From: Burkholderiales bacterium
GTDB taxonomy: Bacteria; Pseudomonadota; Gammaproteobacteria; Burkholderiales; Burkholderiaceae_D
Assembly (NCBI GenBank): GCA_016196925.1
Contig: JACPWS010000032.1
Span: 1 to 36,215 of the forward strand
Direction of reading: 5' to 3'
DNA length: 36,215 nt
Shown: piece by piece, positions 28,160-36,145 of the stretch
Layout: the number at the start of each line of letters is the position of its first letter
How positions within the stretch are numbered: the first letter of the stretch is position 1
The notes under the pieces: model-generated
What the model saw: only the letters and a program-made list of their open reading frames with translations
What the model was told of the DNA's origin: nothing
Databases searched by the model: none
Made by a program: the position numbers and the translations under genes

Positions 28160-28720
28160 TCAGCGCATGATGCCGAGCAGCTTGTGCACCAGTTCGCTGG
28201 AAGTGGAGGCGCTAAATTTGCGCATCAACTTGGCCCTGTGCATTTCCACCGTCCGCGGGCTGAGCCCGATCTGGCGCGCGATCAGCTTGCTGGTCTTGCC
28301 CTCCACCAGCAAGGCCGCGATCTCTCTTTCGCGCGGCGTCAGTTCGGCCGAAACCGGCCGTTTCGCGCTCAAGTCTTCGAAGGTCCAGATGCCCGCGGCA
28401 TGGGCGTCTTCCTTGCGCAAGCCGCGCCCGGAGACGTGGCACCAGAATAATTCCTGATTGGCGCGCTTCATGATGCGTTCGTCGGAATAGCAGCCTTTGG
28501 CATTCATGATGGGCGTGATCCGCGCCCCGGTGCGTTCGAATTCGTCGGGACTCGGGTAGAGCGCGAGAAACGACAGTCCCAGCAATTCGTTTTTCTGGTA
28601 GCCGAACATCGCGGCCAGATCATCGTTGCAGGCGCGGATGATGCGGTTTTGCGAGACGCACATGCCGACCGGGGCATGTTGGAAAATGGATTCAAAATCG
28701 ATGGCCTGCGCTGCATTCAT
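28160..28720 (-). CDS. PAS domain LuxR-type transcriptional regulator
   Basis: A 186-residue regulator with an N-terminal PAS domain (about residues 8-115, FESIFQHAPVGMCVSQN onward) and a C-terminal LuxR/GerE helix-turn-helix (about 125-182), with the conserved LTPREREIAALLVEGKTSKLIARQIGLSPRTVEMH. No phosphoacceptor receiver domain is present, so a ligand or redox signal through PAS is more likely than phosphotransfer. It is a compact architecture that recurs in Burkholderiales. It is convergent with the SDR-thioesterase pair and divergent from scoAB, which makes scoAB a possible target. That link is inferred from position only. Confidence 0.83.
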   Translation of the reverse strand: MNAAQAIDFESIFQHAPVGMCVSQNRIIRACNDDLAAMFGYQKNELLGLSFLALYPSPDEFERTGARITPIMNAKGCYSDERIMKRANQELFWCHVSGRGLRKEDAHAAGIWTFEDLSAKRPVSAELTPREREIAALLVEGKTSKLIARQIGLSPRTVEMHRAKLMRKFSASTSSELVHKLLGIMR

Positions 28721-29027
28721 AGTGCGTGTCTGGTTTTGAACGTTGGATCGGACGGTTCAGGTAGTTTTACGGTATTGCGCAGTATAGCGCAGCATCATAT
28801 CCTGTACTCCGGCCGGAAATGCCGCCACGACTACGGCCCGTTCGCGGCTGCTGGCGCGACAGAAAACACCGGTATTATTGAGTCGGCAAGAAAATAGTTT
28901 TATTTTCTTGCCGCCGTTCTCACCCTCTCCCGCTTGCGGGAGAGGGCCGGGGTGAGGGGAGTCGGCTCCATCTATTCAATTGCCGACTCTATAACAACAT
29001 AATCAAGAAAGAAGAAAGGGGACAGCA
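28721..29027. other. Intergenic region with repeat element, scoA upstream
   Basis: A 307-bp gap between the PAS-LuxR gene and scoA. The left half shows nothing I can name. The right half is occupied by the nested inverted-repeat element 28880-28989, and AAAGGGG just before 29028 is the scoA ribosome binding site. TATAAC at 28990-28995 and CATAAT at 28998-29003 could serve as -10 boxes but no good -35 is seen. Confidence 0.5.
28880..28989. repeat. Nested inverted-repeat element (REP-like)
   Basis: Outer arms GAGTCGGCAA (28880-28889) and TTGCCGACTC (28980-28989) are perfect inverted repeats. Inside lie a perfect 13-bp hairpin, CGGCAAGAAAATA (28884-28896) with its complement at 28901-28913, and a second hairpin, CCCTCTCCCGC (28923-28933) with GCGGGAGAGGG (28936-28946), framed by CTCACC and GGTGAG. 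The CCCTCTCCCGC core is a common REP-type sequence of proteobacteria. The left arm can pair with either of two partners, so folds compete. It lies 38 bp before scoA. Confidence 0.65.
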
Positions 29028-29729
29028 ATGAACAAGGTTTACCCTGATGCCGCCGCCGCCCTGGCGGATATTGTGAAAGACGGCCAGACCGTCGCCGTCG
29101 GCGGTTTCGGCCTGTGCGGCATTCCCGAAGCCCTGATCGCCGCCTTGCGCGATTCCGGCGTCCAAGGCTTGACCGCGATTTCGAACAACGCCGGTGTCGA
29201 CGGCTTCGGCCTCGGCCAGTTGCTGACGACGCGCCAGATCAAGAAGATGATTTCTTCCTACGTCGGCGAGAATAAGGAATTCGAACGCCAGTACCTGGCC
29301 GGCGAGCTCGCGCTGGAATTTACCCCGCAAGGGACGCTGGCGGAAAAACTGCGCGCCGGCGGCGCCGGCATACCGGCCTTCTTCACCAAGACCGGGGTCG
29401 GCACCATCGTCGCCGAAGGCAAGGAAATCCGCAATTTCGACGGCCACGACTACGTCATGGAGCGTTCGCTGGTGGCCGACGTATCGCTGGTGAAAGCCTG
29501 GAAAGCGGATAAGGCTGGCAATCTGGTGTACCGGAAAACCGCGCGCAATTTTAACCCCAACGTCGCGATGGCCGGCAAGATCACCGTCGCCGAAGTCGAG
29601 GTGCTGGTCGAAACCGGCGAGCTCGATCCGGATGAAGTCCACACCCCGGGGATTTTCGTGCAGCGCATCGTGCTCAACGCGCAGCCAGAAAAACGCATAG
29701 AACAGCGTACCGTACGCCCTTCCAAATAA
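29028..29729 (+). CDS. scoA: Succinyl-CoA:3-ketoacid CoA-transferase subunit A
   Basis: The alpha subunit of a heteromeric class I CoA-transferase that activates acetoacetate with succinyl-CoA. The 233 residues carry the subunit A signature [16 protein letters not shown] at 22-37 and the FFTKTGVGT region. The protein resembles bacterial ScoA more than 3-oxoadipate CoA-transferase, but the two cannot be separated with certainty. The ribosome binding site AAAGGGG is strong. It is co-transcribed with scoB, 13 bp downstream. The gene for 3-hydroxybutyrate dehydrogenase faces it at the other end of the pair, supporting the ketone-body assignment. Confidence 0.88.
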   Translation: MNKVYPDAAAALADIVKDGQTVAVGGFGLCGIPEALIAALRDSGVQGLTAISNNAGVDGFGLGQLLTTRQIKKMISSYVGENKEFERQYLAGELALEFTPQGTLAEKLRAGGAGIPAFFTKTGVGTIVAEGKEIRNFDGHDYVMERSLVADVSLVKAWKADKAGNLVYRKTARNFNPNVAMAGKITVAEVEVLVETGELDPDEVHTPGIFVQRIVLNAQPEKRIEQRTVRPSK

Positions 29730-29742
29730 GCAGGAGACCAAG

Positions 29743-30384
29743 ATGGCATGGAATCGTGATCAGATGGCTGCCCGCGCAGCCCAGGAATTACAAGATGGCT
29801 TTTACGTCAACCTCGGCATAGGCTTGCCGACCATGGTGGCGAATCACGTCCCGCAGGGGATAGAAGTCTGGCTGCAATCCGAAAACGGCTTGCTCGGCAT
29901 CGGCCCTTTCCCTACCGACGAGCAAGTCGACCCCGACCTGATCAACGCCGGTAAGCAAACCGTGACGACCTTGCCCGGTTCGTCGATCTTCAGTTCGGCC
30001 GACTCGTTCGCGATGATACGCGGCGGCAAGATCAATCTGGCGATCTTGGGCGCCATGCAAGTCAGCGAAACCGGCGACCTGGCCAACTGGATGATCCCCG
30101 GCAAGATGGTGAAAGGCATGGGCGGCGCCATGGACCTGGTGGCCGGCGTAGGACGGGTAGTGGTGTTGATGGAACACGTCGCCAAAGGCGACGCTCACAA
30201 GATCTTGCGCAACTGCGATCTGCCGCTGACCGGGGTCGGCGTGGTCAACCGCATCATCACCGATCTGGGCGTGATCGACGTCACGCCGCAAGGCTTGAAA
30301 TTGGTGGAGCTGGCCGACGGCGTGACTAAGGATGAAATCGTCGCCAAGACCGGCGCCAGACTGGATGTCAGCGCCTTAGCCTGA
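29743..30384 (+). CDS. scoB: Succinyl-CoA:3-ketoacid CoA-transferase subunit B
   Basis: The beta subunit of the same CoA-transferase. It carries the catalytic glutamate that forms the CoA thioester intermediate, E47 in the class I motif [10 protein letters not shown]. The family segments VNLGIGLPT and [19 protein letters not shown] are present. Its 213 residues are the usual length. AGGAGA precedes the start, and a strong terminator follows at 30402-30439, so scoAB form a two-gene operon. Confidence 0.91.
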   Translation: MAWNRDQMAARAAQELQDGFYVNLGIGLPTMVANHVPQGIEVWLQSENGLLGIGPFPTDEQVDPDLINAGKQTVTTLPGSSIFSSADSFAMIRGGKINLAILGAMQVSETGDLANWMIPGKMVKGMGGAMDLVAGVGRVVVLMEHVAKGDAHKILRNCDLPLTGVGVVNRIITDLGVIDVTPQGLKLVELADGVTKDEIVAKTGARLDVSALA

Positions 30385-30401
30385 GCGTCATGACAGCGAT
30401 C

Positions 30402-30439
30402 CGGCCGGCGGCGAGCGGTTCGTTGCCGGCCGTTTTTTT
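30402..30439 (+). terminator. Terminator after scoB
   Basis: CGGCCGGC (30402-30409) and GCCGGCCG (30425-30432) form an 8-bp GC stem with a 15-nt loop, followed by seven T (30433-30439). Confidence 0.85.
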
Positions 30440-30483
30440 GCCTCCGCGCGCGCCGGCGAGCTCTGGACAGGGTGGGGAATTAA

Positions 30484-30508
30484 AAATATACTGGAGTGGA
30501 GTATATTT
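30484..30508. repeat. 25-bp AT-flanked near-palindrome, copy 2
   Basis: AAATATACT (30484-30492) and AGTATATTT (30500-30508) are perfect inverted arms around GGAGTGG. The reverse strand matches 143-167 at 22 of 25 positions. A related copy, AATATACTCC (30548-30557), lies 64 bp further and is the exact reverse complement of GGAGTATATT at 30498-30507, so the region can also fold as a longer stem. It lies between the ends of two convergent genes, an unusual place for an operator. The form TACTGG-N5-AGTA resembles RcnR-type sites; no such regulator is nearby. Confidence 0.5.
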
Positions 30509-30580
30509 CAAGGCCATTCAGATTCGCGGGCGATAGCCTGAATTTTTAATATACTCCCCATAAAATATCGAAAATACAGC

Positions 30581-30606
30581 AAAAAACCGGCTATTGCGCG
30601 AGCCAG
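30581..30606 (-). terminator. Terminator of bdhA, overlapping its stop codon
   Basis: On the minus strand CTGGCT and AGCCGG form a 6-bp stem with one G-T pair around an 8-nt loop, followed by six T (30586-30581). It overlaps the last codons and the stop of bdhA, which is unusual but workable. Confidence 0.45.
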
Positions 30607-31385
30607 CCGCCGTCCATGTTCCAGGCGGCTCCGCGGATCTGGCTGCCGGCCGCGCTGCAAAAGAAGACCGCCAGCGCACCGAGTTGCGCGGGCGTGACAA
30701 ATTCTCCCGACGGTTGCTTTTCCGCCAGCAAGGCTTGCTTGGCTTGCTCGTTGCTGAGGCTCTCTTTGGCGGCGCGCGCATCGACTTGTTGCTGCACCAG
30801 CGGCGTCAACACCCAGCCCGGGCAAATCGCGTTGCAGGTGACGCCAGTCTGCGCGGTTTCCAGCGCGGTGGTTTTGGTCAGCCCGATCAGGCCGTGCTTG
30901 GCGGCGACATAGGCCGATTTCTGGGCGGAAGCCACCAGGCCATGCACCGAGGCGAGGTTGATGATGCGCCCCCAGTTCTGCGCTTTCATATGCGGCAGCG
31001 CGAGCCGCGTGGTGTGGAAGCAGGAAGTCAGGTTGATGGCGATGATCGCATCCCATTTTTCCGGCGGAAAATCTTCGATCTTGGCGACATGCTGGATGCC
31101 GGCATTGTTGACCAGGATGTCGACGCCGCCGAACGTAGCGGCGGCGAATTCCATCAGGGCTGAAATTTCCCGCGGGCGGCTGAGGTCGGCGTTGTGGTAG
31201 GCGGTCCGCACGCCGAATTCCTGTTCGACGGCGCTTTGCAAGCCTTGGATTTCCTGAATATCGCCGAAGCCGTTGAACACGATATTGGCGCCTTCCGCCG
31301 CCAGCGCGCGGGCGATGCCCAGACCGATGCCGGAAGTGGAGCCGGTGACCAGGGCGGTTTTTCCTGTGAGTGCGGATGCTTGCAT
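30591..31385 (-). CDS. bdhA: 3-hydroxybutyrate dehydrogenase
   Basis: Oxidises (R)-3-hydroxybutyrate to acetoacetate with NAD+, the step before ScoAB and part of polyhydroxybutyrate recycling. It is a 264-residue SDR protein: TGSTSGIG at residues 14-21, NNAGIQHV at 93-100, and Ser146, Tyr159 and Lys163 as the catalytic set. The NNAGIQHVAKIEDFPPEKW segment and the HGLVASAQKSAYVAAKHGL stretch fit the 3-hydroxybutyrate dehydrogenase subfamily and not general SDRs. A GGAGG site lies 4-8 bases before the start. It is convergent to scoAB, so the two halves of the pathway share a locus but not a transcript. Confidence 0.93.
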   Translation of the reverse strand: MQASALTGKTALVTGSTSGIGLGIARALAAEGANIVFNGFGDIQEIQGLQSAVEQEFGVRTAYHNADLSRPREISALMEFAAATFGGVDILVNNAGIQHVAKIEDFPPEKWDAIIAINLTSCFHTTRLALPHMKAQNWGRIINLASVHGLVASAQKSAYVAAKHGLIGLTKTTALETAQTGVTCNAICPGWVLTPLVQQQVDARAAKESLSNEQAKQALLAEKQPSGEFVTPAQLGALAVFFCSAAGSQIRGAAWNMDGGWLAQ

Positions 31386-31515
31386 GGTGCCTCCCGAAGA
31401 TTCGTTGTGAAAAAAATCATGTTAAAAAAAAGGATATCGATGATTTTAAGCGCAACGACCGGTAAAATGGCAGGCATATCCGATAGTAAAAATACTGTTC
31501 AATAAGGATCCGACC

Positions 31516-32385
31516 ATGCCAGTGCGACGCAAGCAAGTGCAATGCCTGTCTCCGACCGGCTTGCACACCATGTCTTACAAAGAATGGGGCGATCCGGCCA
31601 ATGCCAGTGTCCTGGTTTGCGTGCATGGCGTGACCCGGGTCGCGGACGATTTCGATATGCTGGCGGCGGCGCTCAGCGATCGCTACCGGGTGGTTTGCCC
31701 GGACGTGGTCGGGCGCGGGCAGTCGGGCCGCCTGCGCAACCCCATGCATTACCAGATTCCGCAATATGTCAGCGACATGGTGACCCTGCTGGCGCGCCTC
31801 GAGGCCGCCAGCCTGGACTGGTTCGGCACCTCCATGGGCGGCCTGATCGGCATGGGCCTTGCCTCGCTGCCCGATAACACTATACGGAAACTGGTGTTGA
31901 ACGATGTTGGCCCGACCCTGAATCTGGACGCGATCCAACGTATCGGCGACTACATCGCCCAGGATGTGCGCTTCGATACTTATGAGGCGGCCGCCGCCTA
32001 TATCAAGGACATTTCTCTGTCTTTCGGCCCGCACAGCGCGGCCCAATGGGATAAGCTGGCGCGCGACGTCTTGCGCCAGAATTCCGCCGGGCAGTGGGTG
32101 CGCCATTACGATCTGGGCGTGGCCGAGCCGTTCAAGACCAGCACCGCCGAGATGGCGAGCGTGGCGCAAACCATGTTGTGGGCCGCATACGACGCCATAC
32201 ATTGCCCGACCCTGCTGGTGCGCGGCAGCGCATCGGACCTGCTGACGGCCGAAGCGGCGCTGGAAATGACGCGGCGCGGCCCCTGCGCCCAACTGGTGGA
32301 ATTGCCCGGCGTCGGCCATGCGCCGACCTTCGTGCACGCCGAGCAGATCGCCGTCGTCAGAAATTTTTTATTGAACGAACACTGA
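31516..32385 (+). CDS. Alpha/beta hydrolase
   Basis: A 289-residue cytoplasmic hydrolase of the alpha/beta fold. The catalytic triad is visible: Ser106 in the elbow GTSMGG, Asp241 in VRGSASDLLT, and His268 in GVGHAPTF. An oxyanion HGV motif occurs at about 37-39, and a cap region covers about 130-215. The substrate cannot be told from sequence; esterase or thioesterase-like chemistry is possible. An AAGGA site precedes ATG 31516. It may form an operon with ridA (19 bp) and relA. Confidence 0.8.
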   Translation: MPVRRKQVQCLSPTGLHTMSYKEWGDPANASVLVCVHGVTRVADDFDMLAAALSDRYRVVCPDVVGRGQSGRLRNPMHYQIPQYVSDMVTLLARLEAASLDWFGTSMGGLIGMGLASLPDNTIRKLVLNDVGPTLNLDAIQRIGDYIAQDVRFDTYEAAAAYIKDISLSFGPHSAAQWDKLARDVLRQNSAGQWVRHYDLGVAEPFKTSTAEMASVAQTMLWAAYDAIHCPTLLVRGSASDLLTAEAALEMTRRGPCAQLVELPGVGHAPTFVHAEQIAVVRNFLLNEH

Positions 32386-32404
32386 CATATTAATAGTGAG
32401 AAAA

Positions 32405-32755
32405 ATGAGCATACAAAGATCGCATGTCGGGGCCCGTTTATCCGAAACCGCCGTATTCAACAAAGTCGTCTACCTGGCCGGACAAATCGCCGAAGATGCT
32501 GGACAAGATATCCGTGGCCAGACGCGCGAAGTGCTGGCCCATATCGATCGCTTGCTGGCCGAGGCCGGCAGCGACAAGAGCCGCATTCTCAGTTGTCAGA
32601 TTTTCCTGGCCGATATCGGCCAGATCGACGTCATGAATCAAGTCTGGGATGCCTGGGTCGCGCCGGGTAATGCGCCGCCGCGCGCCACCGTGCAAGCGAG
32701 ACTGGCGAAACCGGATTGGCTGATCGAAGTCGTCGTCACTGCAGCGCAAAAATAA
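32405..32755 (+). CDS. RidA family enamine/imine deaminase
   Basis: A 116-residue protein of the RidA (YjgF/YER057c/UK114) family, a trimer that hydrolyses reactive enamine and imine intermediates made by PLP enzymes. The signature PGNAPPRATVQARL is at residues 87-100. R93 is the likely equivalent of the catalytic arginine that binds the substrate carboxylate, and E108 lies near the conserved C-terminal Glu. Family subgroups differ in activity, so the exact substrate is uncertain. The ATG at 32405 is preferred to GTG 32396. relA starts 8 bp downstream, which suggests co-transcription. Confidence 0.86.
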   Translation: MSIQRSHVGARLSETAVFNKVVYLAGQIAEDAGQDIRGQTREVLAHIDRLLAEAGSDKSRILSCQIFLADIGQIDVMNQVWDAWVAPGNAPPRATVQARLAKPDWLIEVVVTAAQK

Positions 32756-32763
32756 GAACAGCT

Positions 32764-35001
32764 ATGGTATCTATCTCGTCCACCGCCTCAGAGGCGCAAT
32801 TGCTGGAAGGCTTGTCGGATGCGGAAGCGGAGCGCGTGATCGCCGCGCTCGACTTCGTCACGCCTTACTATGCGGATAAAATTATCGTCACCGGCCAAAA
32901 CGCCCTGGCGTTCGCGCAGGGCGTGGTCTCCACGCTGGCGATGTTGCGCACCGATGTGGATACGCGCATTGCGGCGCTGGTAATTGAACTGCCTGAACTC
33001 AATCCGGCGGCGGCGCAGCAGATAGAAATCCGCTTCGGCAAAGAAATCGCCGACCTGGTCAGCGGTACGCGCCGCTTGATGAAATTGCGCGAAGCGGCCC
33101 TGACGCAGCACGATGTCGGGCGCGGCAAGGATGCCGCCGGAAAAGCCTCGGCCCAGATGGAAACGCTGCGCAAGATGATGTTGGCGATGGCGACCGACAT
33201 GCGCGTGGTCTTGATACGGCTGGCGTCGCGCGTCACCACCTTGCGCTATTTTGCCGAATGCAAGCGCGAAGACGGCGCGGCCCAGCAATACGCCAGCGAA
33301 ACGATGGACTTATATGCGCCGCTGGCGAACCGCCTCGGCGTCTGGCAGTTGAAATGGGAGCTGGAAGACTTGTCGTTCCGCTTCCTCGAGCCGGTGCAAT
33401 ATAAGCGCATCGCCAAGATGCTGGAAGAGCGGCGCCTCGAGCGCGAGAGTTTCGTGGTGAGCGCCATCGCCAGATTGAATGCCGAGCTGAAGGCGGCCGG
33501 CGTCAAGGCGGACGTCTCGGGGCGGCCCAAGCATATCTACAGCATCTGGAAAAAGATGCGCGGCAAGGATGTCGATTTCGACGAGTTGTACGATGTGCGC
33601 GCATTTCGCGTCATCGTCGACGACATCAAGGATTGCTACACCGTGCTGGGCATCGTGCACAATGCCTGGACGCCTATCCCGAAAGAGTTCGACGATTACA
33701 TTTCGCGCCCGAAACCGAACGGCTATAAATCCCTGCACACCGTGGTGGTGGTGGAAGACGGCCGCCCGCTCGAAGTGCAGATACGCACGCGCGAAATGCA
33801 CCAGTTCGCCGAATATGGCGTGGCCGCCCACTGGCGCTACAAAGAGAGCGGCGGCTCCAATTTCTCGGCCCAGGAATACGACGAAAAAATCGCCTGGCTG
33901 CGCCAGTTGCTGGCCTGGAAGACCGATGTGGCCGATGCCGTGGTCGGTCACGAGGAATTGCAGCGCGAGTGGGTGGAAAAGCTCAAGGCGGCCAGCCTGG
34001 ACGACCGCATCTATGTGCTGACGCCGCAAGCCAGGGTGATCGAATTGCCGAGCAATTCCACACCGGTGGATTTCGCCTACCATCTGCATACCGATGTCGG
34101 CCACCGCTGCCGCGGCGCGCGCGTGGATAACGTGATGGTGCCGCTGAATACGTCCTTGAAAAACGGCCAGACGGTAGAAATCATCACGCTCAAAGCCGGC
34201 TCCAGTCAATCCGGCCCCTCGCGCGACTGGCTGAGCGCCGAATATTCGGCGGCCCCCAGAACCCGCAGCAAGATACGCGCCTGGTTCAATGTGATCGACC
34301 AGCAAGAAACGCTGGCGAGCGGCCGCAGCCTGGTGGAAAAGACTTTGCAGCGCGAAGGCAAGACCGCCGTCAACCTGGAAGACCTGGCGCGCAAGCTCGG
34401 GTTTGCCGACCTCGACGATTTATTCCTGGCGGTAGGCAAGGAAGAATTCAGCCTGCGCCAGATAGAAACCGTATTGCGCGACAACGTCGAAGCCGGGGAA
34501 CCGGATCAGCTGAATATCACCAACAAGAGCCGCGCCTCCAGCGTGACGCAAGGCGCCAAATCCGGCGTGCTGGTGGTCGGCACCGACGGCTTGATGACGC
34601 AACTCGCGCGTTGCTGCAAGCCGGCGCCGCCAGATGAAATCGTCGGCTTCGTCACGCGCGGCAAGGGCGTTTCCATTCACCGGCTCAGCTGCAAAAATTT
34701 CGCTGAAATGCGCAATAAGGCGCCCGAGCGCGTGATACAGACCACCTGGGGCGAGCACGGCAAGGACACGGTCTATCCGGTGGATATTTTCGTGCTGGCG
34801 CAAGACAGGCAAGGTTTGTTGCGCGATATTTCGGAAATATTTTCGCGCGAAAAAATCAACGTGACAGGCGTGAATACGCAGAGCGCGAAAGCGCAGGCCA
34901 AGATGTCGTTTACCGTGGAAATCGGCGGCACGACGCAGTTGCAAAAGGCCCTGACGGTGATCCGCGAAGTGAGCGGCGTATTGGAAGTGCGCCGCCATTG
35001 A
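32764..35001 (+). CDS. relA: GTP pyrophosphokinase RelA
   Basis: The ribosome-associated alarmone synthetase of the stringent response, making pppGpp from ATP and GTP during amino acid starvation. From ATG 32764 it has 745 residues with the long RelA/SpoT layout: an N-terminal HD-like region, a synthetase domain with GRPKHIYSIWKKM and SRPKPNGYKSLHT, a TGS domain (about 414-484), a Cys-containing zinc-finger section and a C-terminal ACT domain in the last 77 residues. The HD hydrolase signature HDxxED is missing: the region around residues 70-100 reads VIELPELNP. The synthetase loop carries EFDD (308-311) in place of the RxKD of bifunctional enzymes. Both point to a synthetase-only RelA, with SpoT elsewhere. 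A TTG start at 32716 overlapping ridA is less likely. Confidence 0.93.
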   Translation: MVSISSTASEAQLLEGLSDAEAERVIAALDFVTPYYADKIIVTGQNALAFAQGVVSTLAMLRTDVDTRIAALVIELPELNPAAAQQIEIRFGKEIADLVSGTRRLMKLREAALTQHDVGRGKDAAGKASAQMETLRKMMLAMATDMRVVLIRLASRVTTLRYFAECKREDGAAQQYASETMDLYAPLANRLGVWQLKWELEDLSFRFLEPVQYKRIAKMLEERRLERESFVVSAIARLNAELKAAGVKADVSGRPKHIYSIWKKMRGKDVDFDELYDVRAFRVIVDDIKDCYTVLGIVHNAWTPIPKEFDDYISRPKPNGYKSLHTVVVVEDGRPLEVQIRTREMHQFAEYGVAAHWRYKESGGSNFSAQEYDEKIAWLRQLLAWKTDVADAVVGHEELQREWVEKLKAASLDDRIYVLTPQARVIELPSNSTPVDFAYHLHTDVGHRCRGARVDNVMVPLNTSLKNGQTVEIITLKAGSSQSGPSRDWLSAEYSAAPRTRSKIRAWFNVIDQQETLASGRSLVEKTLQREGKTAVNLEDLARKLGFADLDDLFLAVGKEEFSLRQIETVLRDNVEAGEPDQLNITNKSRASSVTQGAKSGVLVVGTDGLMTQLARCCKPAPPDEIVGFVTRGKGVSIHRLSCKNFAEMRNKAPERVIQTTWGEHGKDTVYPVDIFVLAQDRQGLLRDISEIFSREKINVTGVNTQSAKAQAKMSFTVEIGGTTQLQKALTVIREVSGVLEVRRH

Positions 35002-35041
35002 GGCCGGCCGCCGCTATCGGTTGCGGCGCGGCGGCGCGGTA

Positions 35042-36001
35042 CTAATGCCTGCCGCCGTCCGCTACCTCATCCGGATAGTCATCCATGCCCGGCACTTCGG
35101 CCTGTAAGGTGATGTGATCGATATTGTGCTTGCTGAGCAGCATGCTTTTGACGCTTTCCAGTATCCGCGGCCAGGCCGTCAAATCGTCGATTTCCAGATG
35201 GCCGATCAGGGCAGGGTAGCCGGGCGACATTTCCCACACATGCAGATCGTGGACCGACAGGATGCCATCCATCGCTTCCAGGTCTTCGCCGATTTGCACG
35301 TAGTCTATGTGTTGCGGTACGCCCTCCATCAAGAAATGGTAAGACTCGGCCAGTACGGCGAAAGTCGATTTCAATATCAGCAGCGAAACGAAGATGGATA
35401 AAATCGGATCGATCTGCATCCATTGCGTGTAATAGATCACCGCGCCCGACACGATGGCGGCTACCGAGCCGAGCAAGTCACCCATCACGTGCACCAACGC
35501 GGCTTTGGTGTTGATGCTTTCCTTGTCGTGCGATAAGACCCAGGCCACCACGATGTTGATCAGCAAGCCTAGGGTCGCCACCAGCATGACGGCGCCGCCC
35601 TGTACCACTTCGGGAGCCGACAGTCTGTGGATCGCTTCTTTCGTGATCCAGCCGACCACCAGCAGCATTACCAGGCCATTGACGAAGGCGGCCAGCGCTT
35701 CCGCCCGGCCGAAGCCGAAAGAATTTTTTGCGGTTGGCGGGCGTTTCGCGATGATTTGCGCCAGCAAGGCCAGACCAAGGGCGGCCGCGTCGGTCACCAT
35801 ATGGCCCGCATCTGAAATCAGGGCCAGCGAATTCGACCAGAAACCGAAGCCGACTTCTATGCCGGCAAAGCTCAGGGTTAAGCCCAGCGCCCAGGCGAGA
35901 ATTTTCTGGCTGCGGTTTTCAAAAAAATGCCTGTGTTGTGCATCGCCGCGTCTATGGTCGTGCAGGCGATCGCTATTCTTGTTGTGAGAGTGGTGCGGCA
36001 T
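35042..36001 (-). CDS. Cation diffusion facilitator, zinc/cadmium exporter type
   Basis: An inner-membrane metal/proton antiporter of 319 residues. Six membrane helices are visible between about residues 33 and 220, followed by a cytoplasmic domain. The metal site has the HxxxD pairs in helix 2 (H67, D71, in SDAGHMVTD) and helix 5 (H171, D175, in HVMGDLLG), the combination typical of Zn2+/Cd2+ transporters. The N-terminal 27 residues are His-rich (MPHHSHNKNS...HDHRR...HRHFF), a likely metal-sensing or binding tail. The family includes CzcD and ZitB. It is convergent with relA, leaving 40 bp without a clear terminator. No metal regulator is adjacent. Confidence 0.9.
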   Translation of the reverse strand: MPHHSHNKNSDRLHDHRRGDAQHRHFFENRSQKILAWALGLTLSFAGIEVGFGFWSNSLALISDAGHMVTDAAALGLALLAQIIAKRPPTAKNSFGFGRAEALAAFVNGLVMLLVVGWITKEAIHRLSAPEVVQGGAVMLVATLGLLINIVVAWVLSHDKESINTKAALVHVMGDLLGSVAAIVSGAVIYYTQWMQIDPILSIFVSLLILKSTFAVLAESYHFLMEGVPQHIDYVQIGEDLEAMDGILSVHDLHVWEMSPGYPALIGHLEIDDLTAWPRILESVKSMLLSKHNIDHITLQAEVPGMDDYPDEVADGGRH

Positions 36002-36082
36002 GTCGAAGCAGACCCTAAAATATTTTTCGCTAGTGTAGCCGAAGGAAGATCAGCGTGCGCTGTTGCTGAAACGGAGGCTTCG

Positions 36083-36145
36083 ATGAAAAAAATGCTCAGG
36101 GTACTAGTAATTGCCGGGAACTCTGCTATAATTTTGTCTTCTTAG
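36083..36145 (+). CDS. Possible 20-residue peptide before tRNA-Val
   Basis: A short ORF begins at ATG 36083 with a good ribosome binding site (GGAGG at 36073-36077) and encodes 20 residues, MKKMLRVLVIAGNSAIILSS, a basic start and hydrophobic body resembling a signal or membrane peptide. It ends with TAG at 36143-36145 and overlaps the predicted tRNA promoter and the first two tRNA bases. Without conservation data this may be chance. Confidence 0.2.
   Translation: MKKMLRVLVIAGNSAIILSS
36124..36132 (+). promoter_or_regulatory. Extended -10 promoter of tRNA-Val
   Basis: TGCTATAAT (36124-36132) combines the TGn extension with a perfect TATAAT. No good -35 lies at the normal distance; extended -10 promoters can work without one. 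The start near 36139 is about 5 nt before the tRNA. Confidence 0.55.

Noticed and set aside
30508..31056. 182-codon minus-strand frame overlapping bdhA
   Set aside because: It is a different frame of the same strand as a complete 3-hydroxybutyrate dehydrogenase; composition is shadow-like.
32764..35001. Bifunctional synthetase/hydrolase SpoT assignment
   Set aside because: The HDxxED hydrolase residues are missing and the EFDD loop is of the synthetase-only type.
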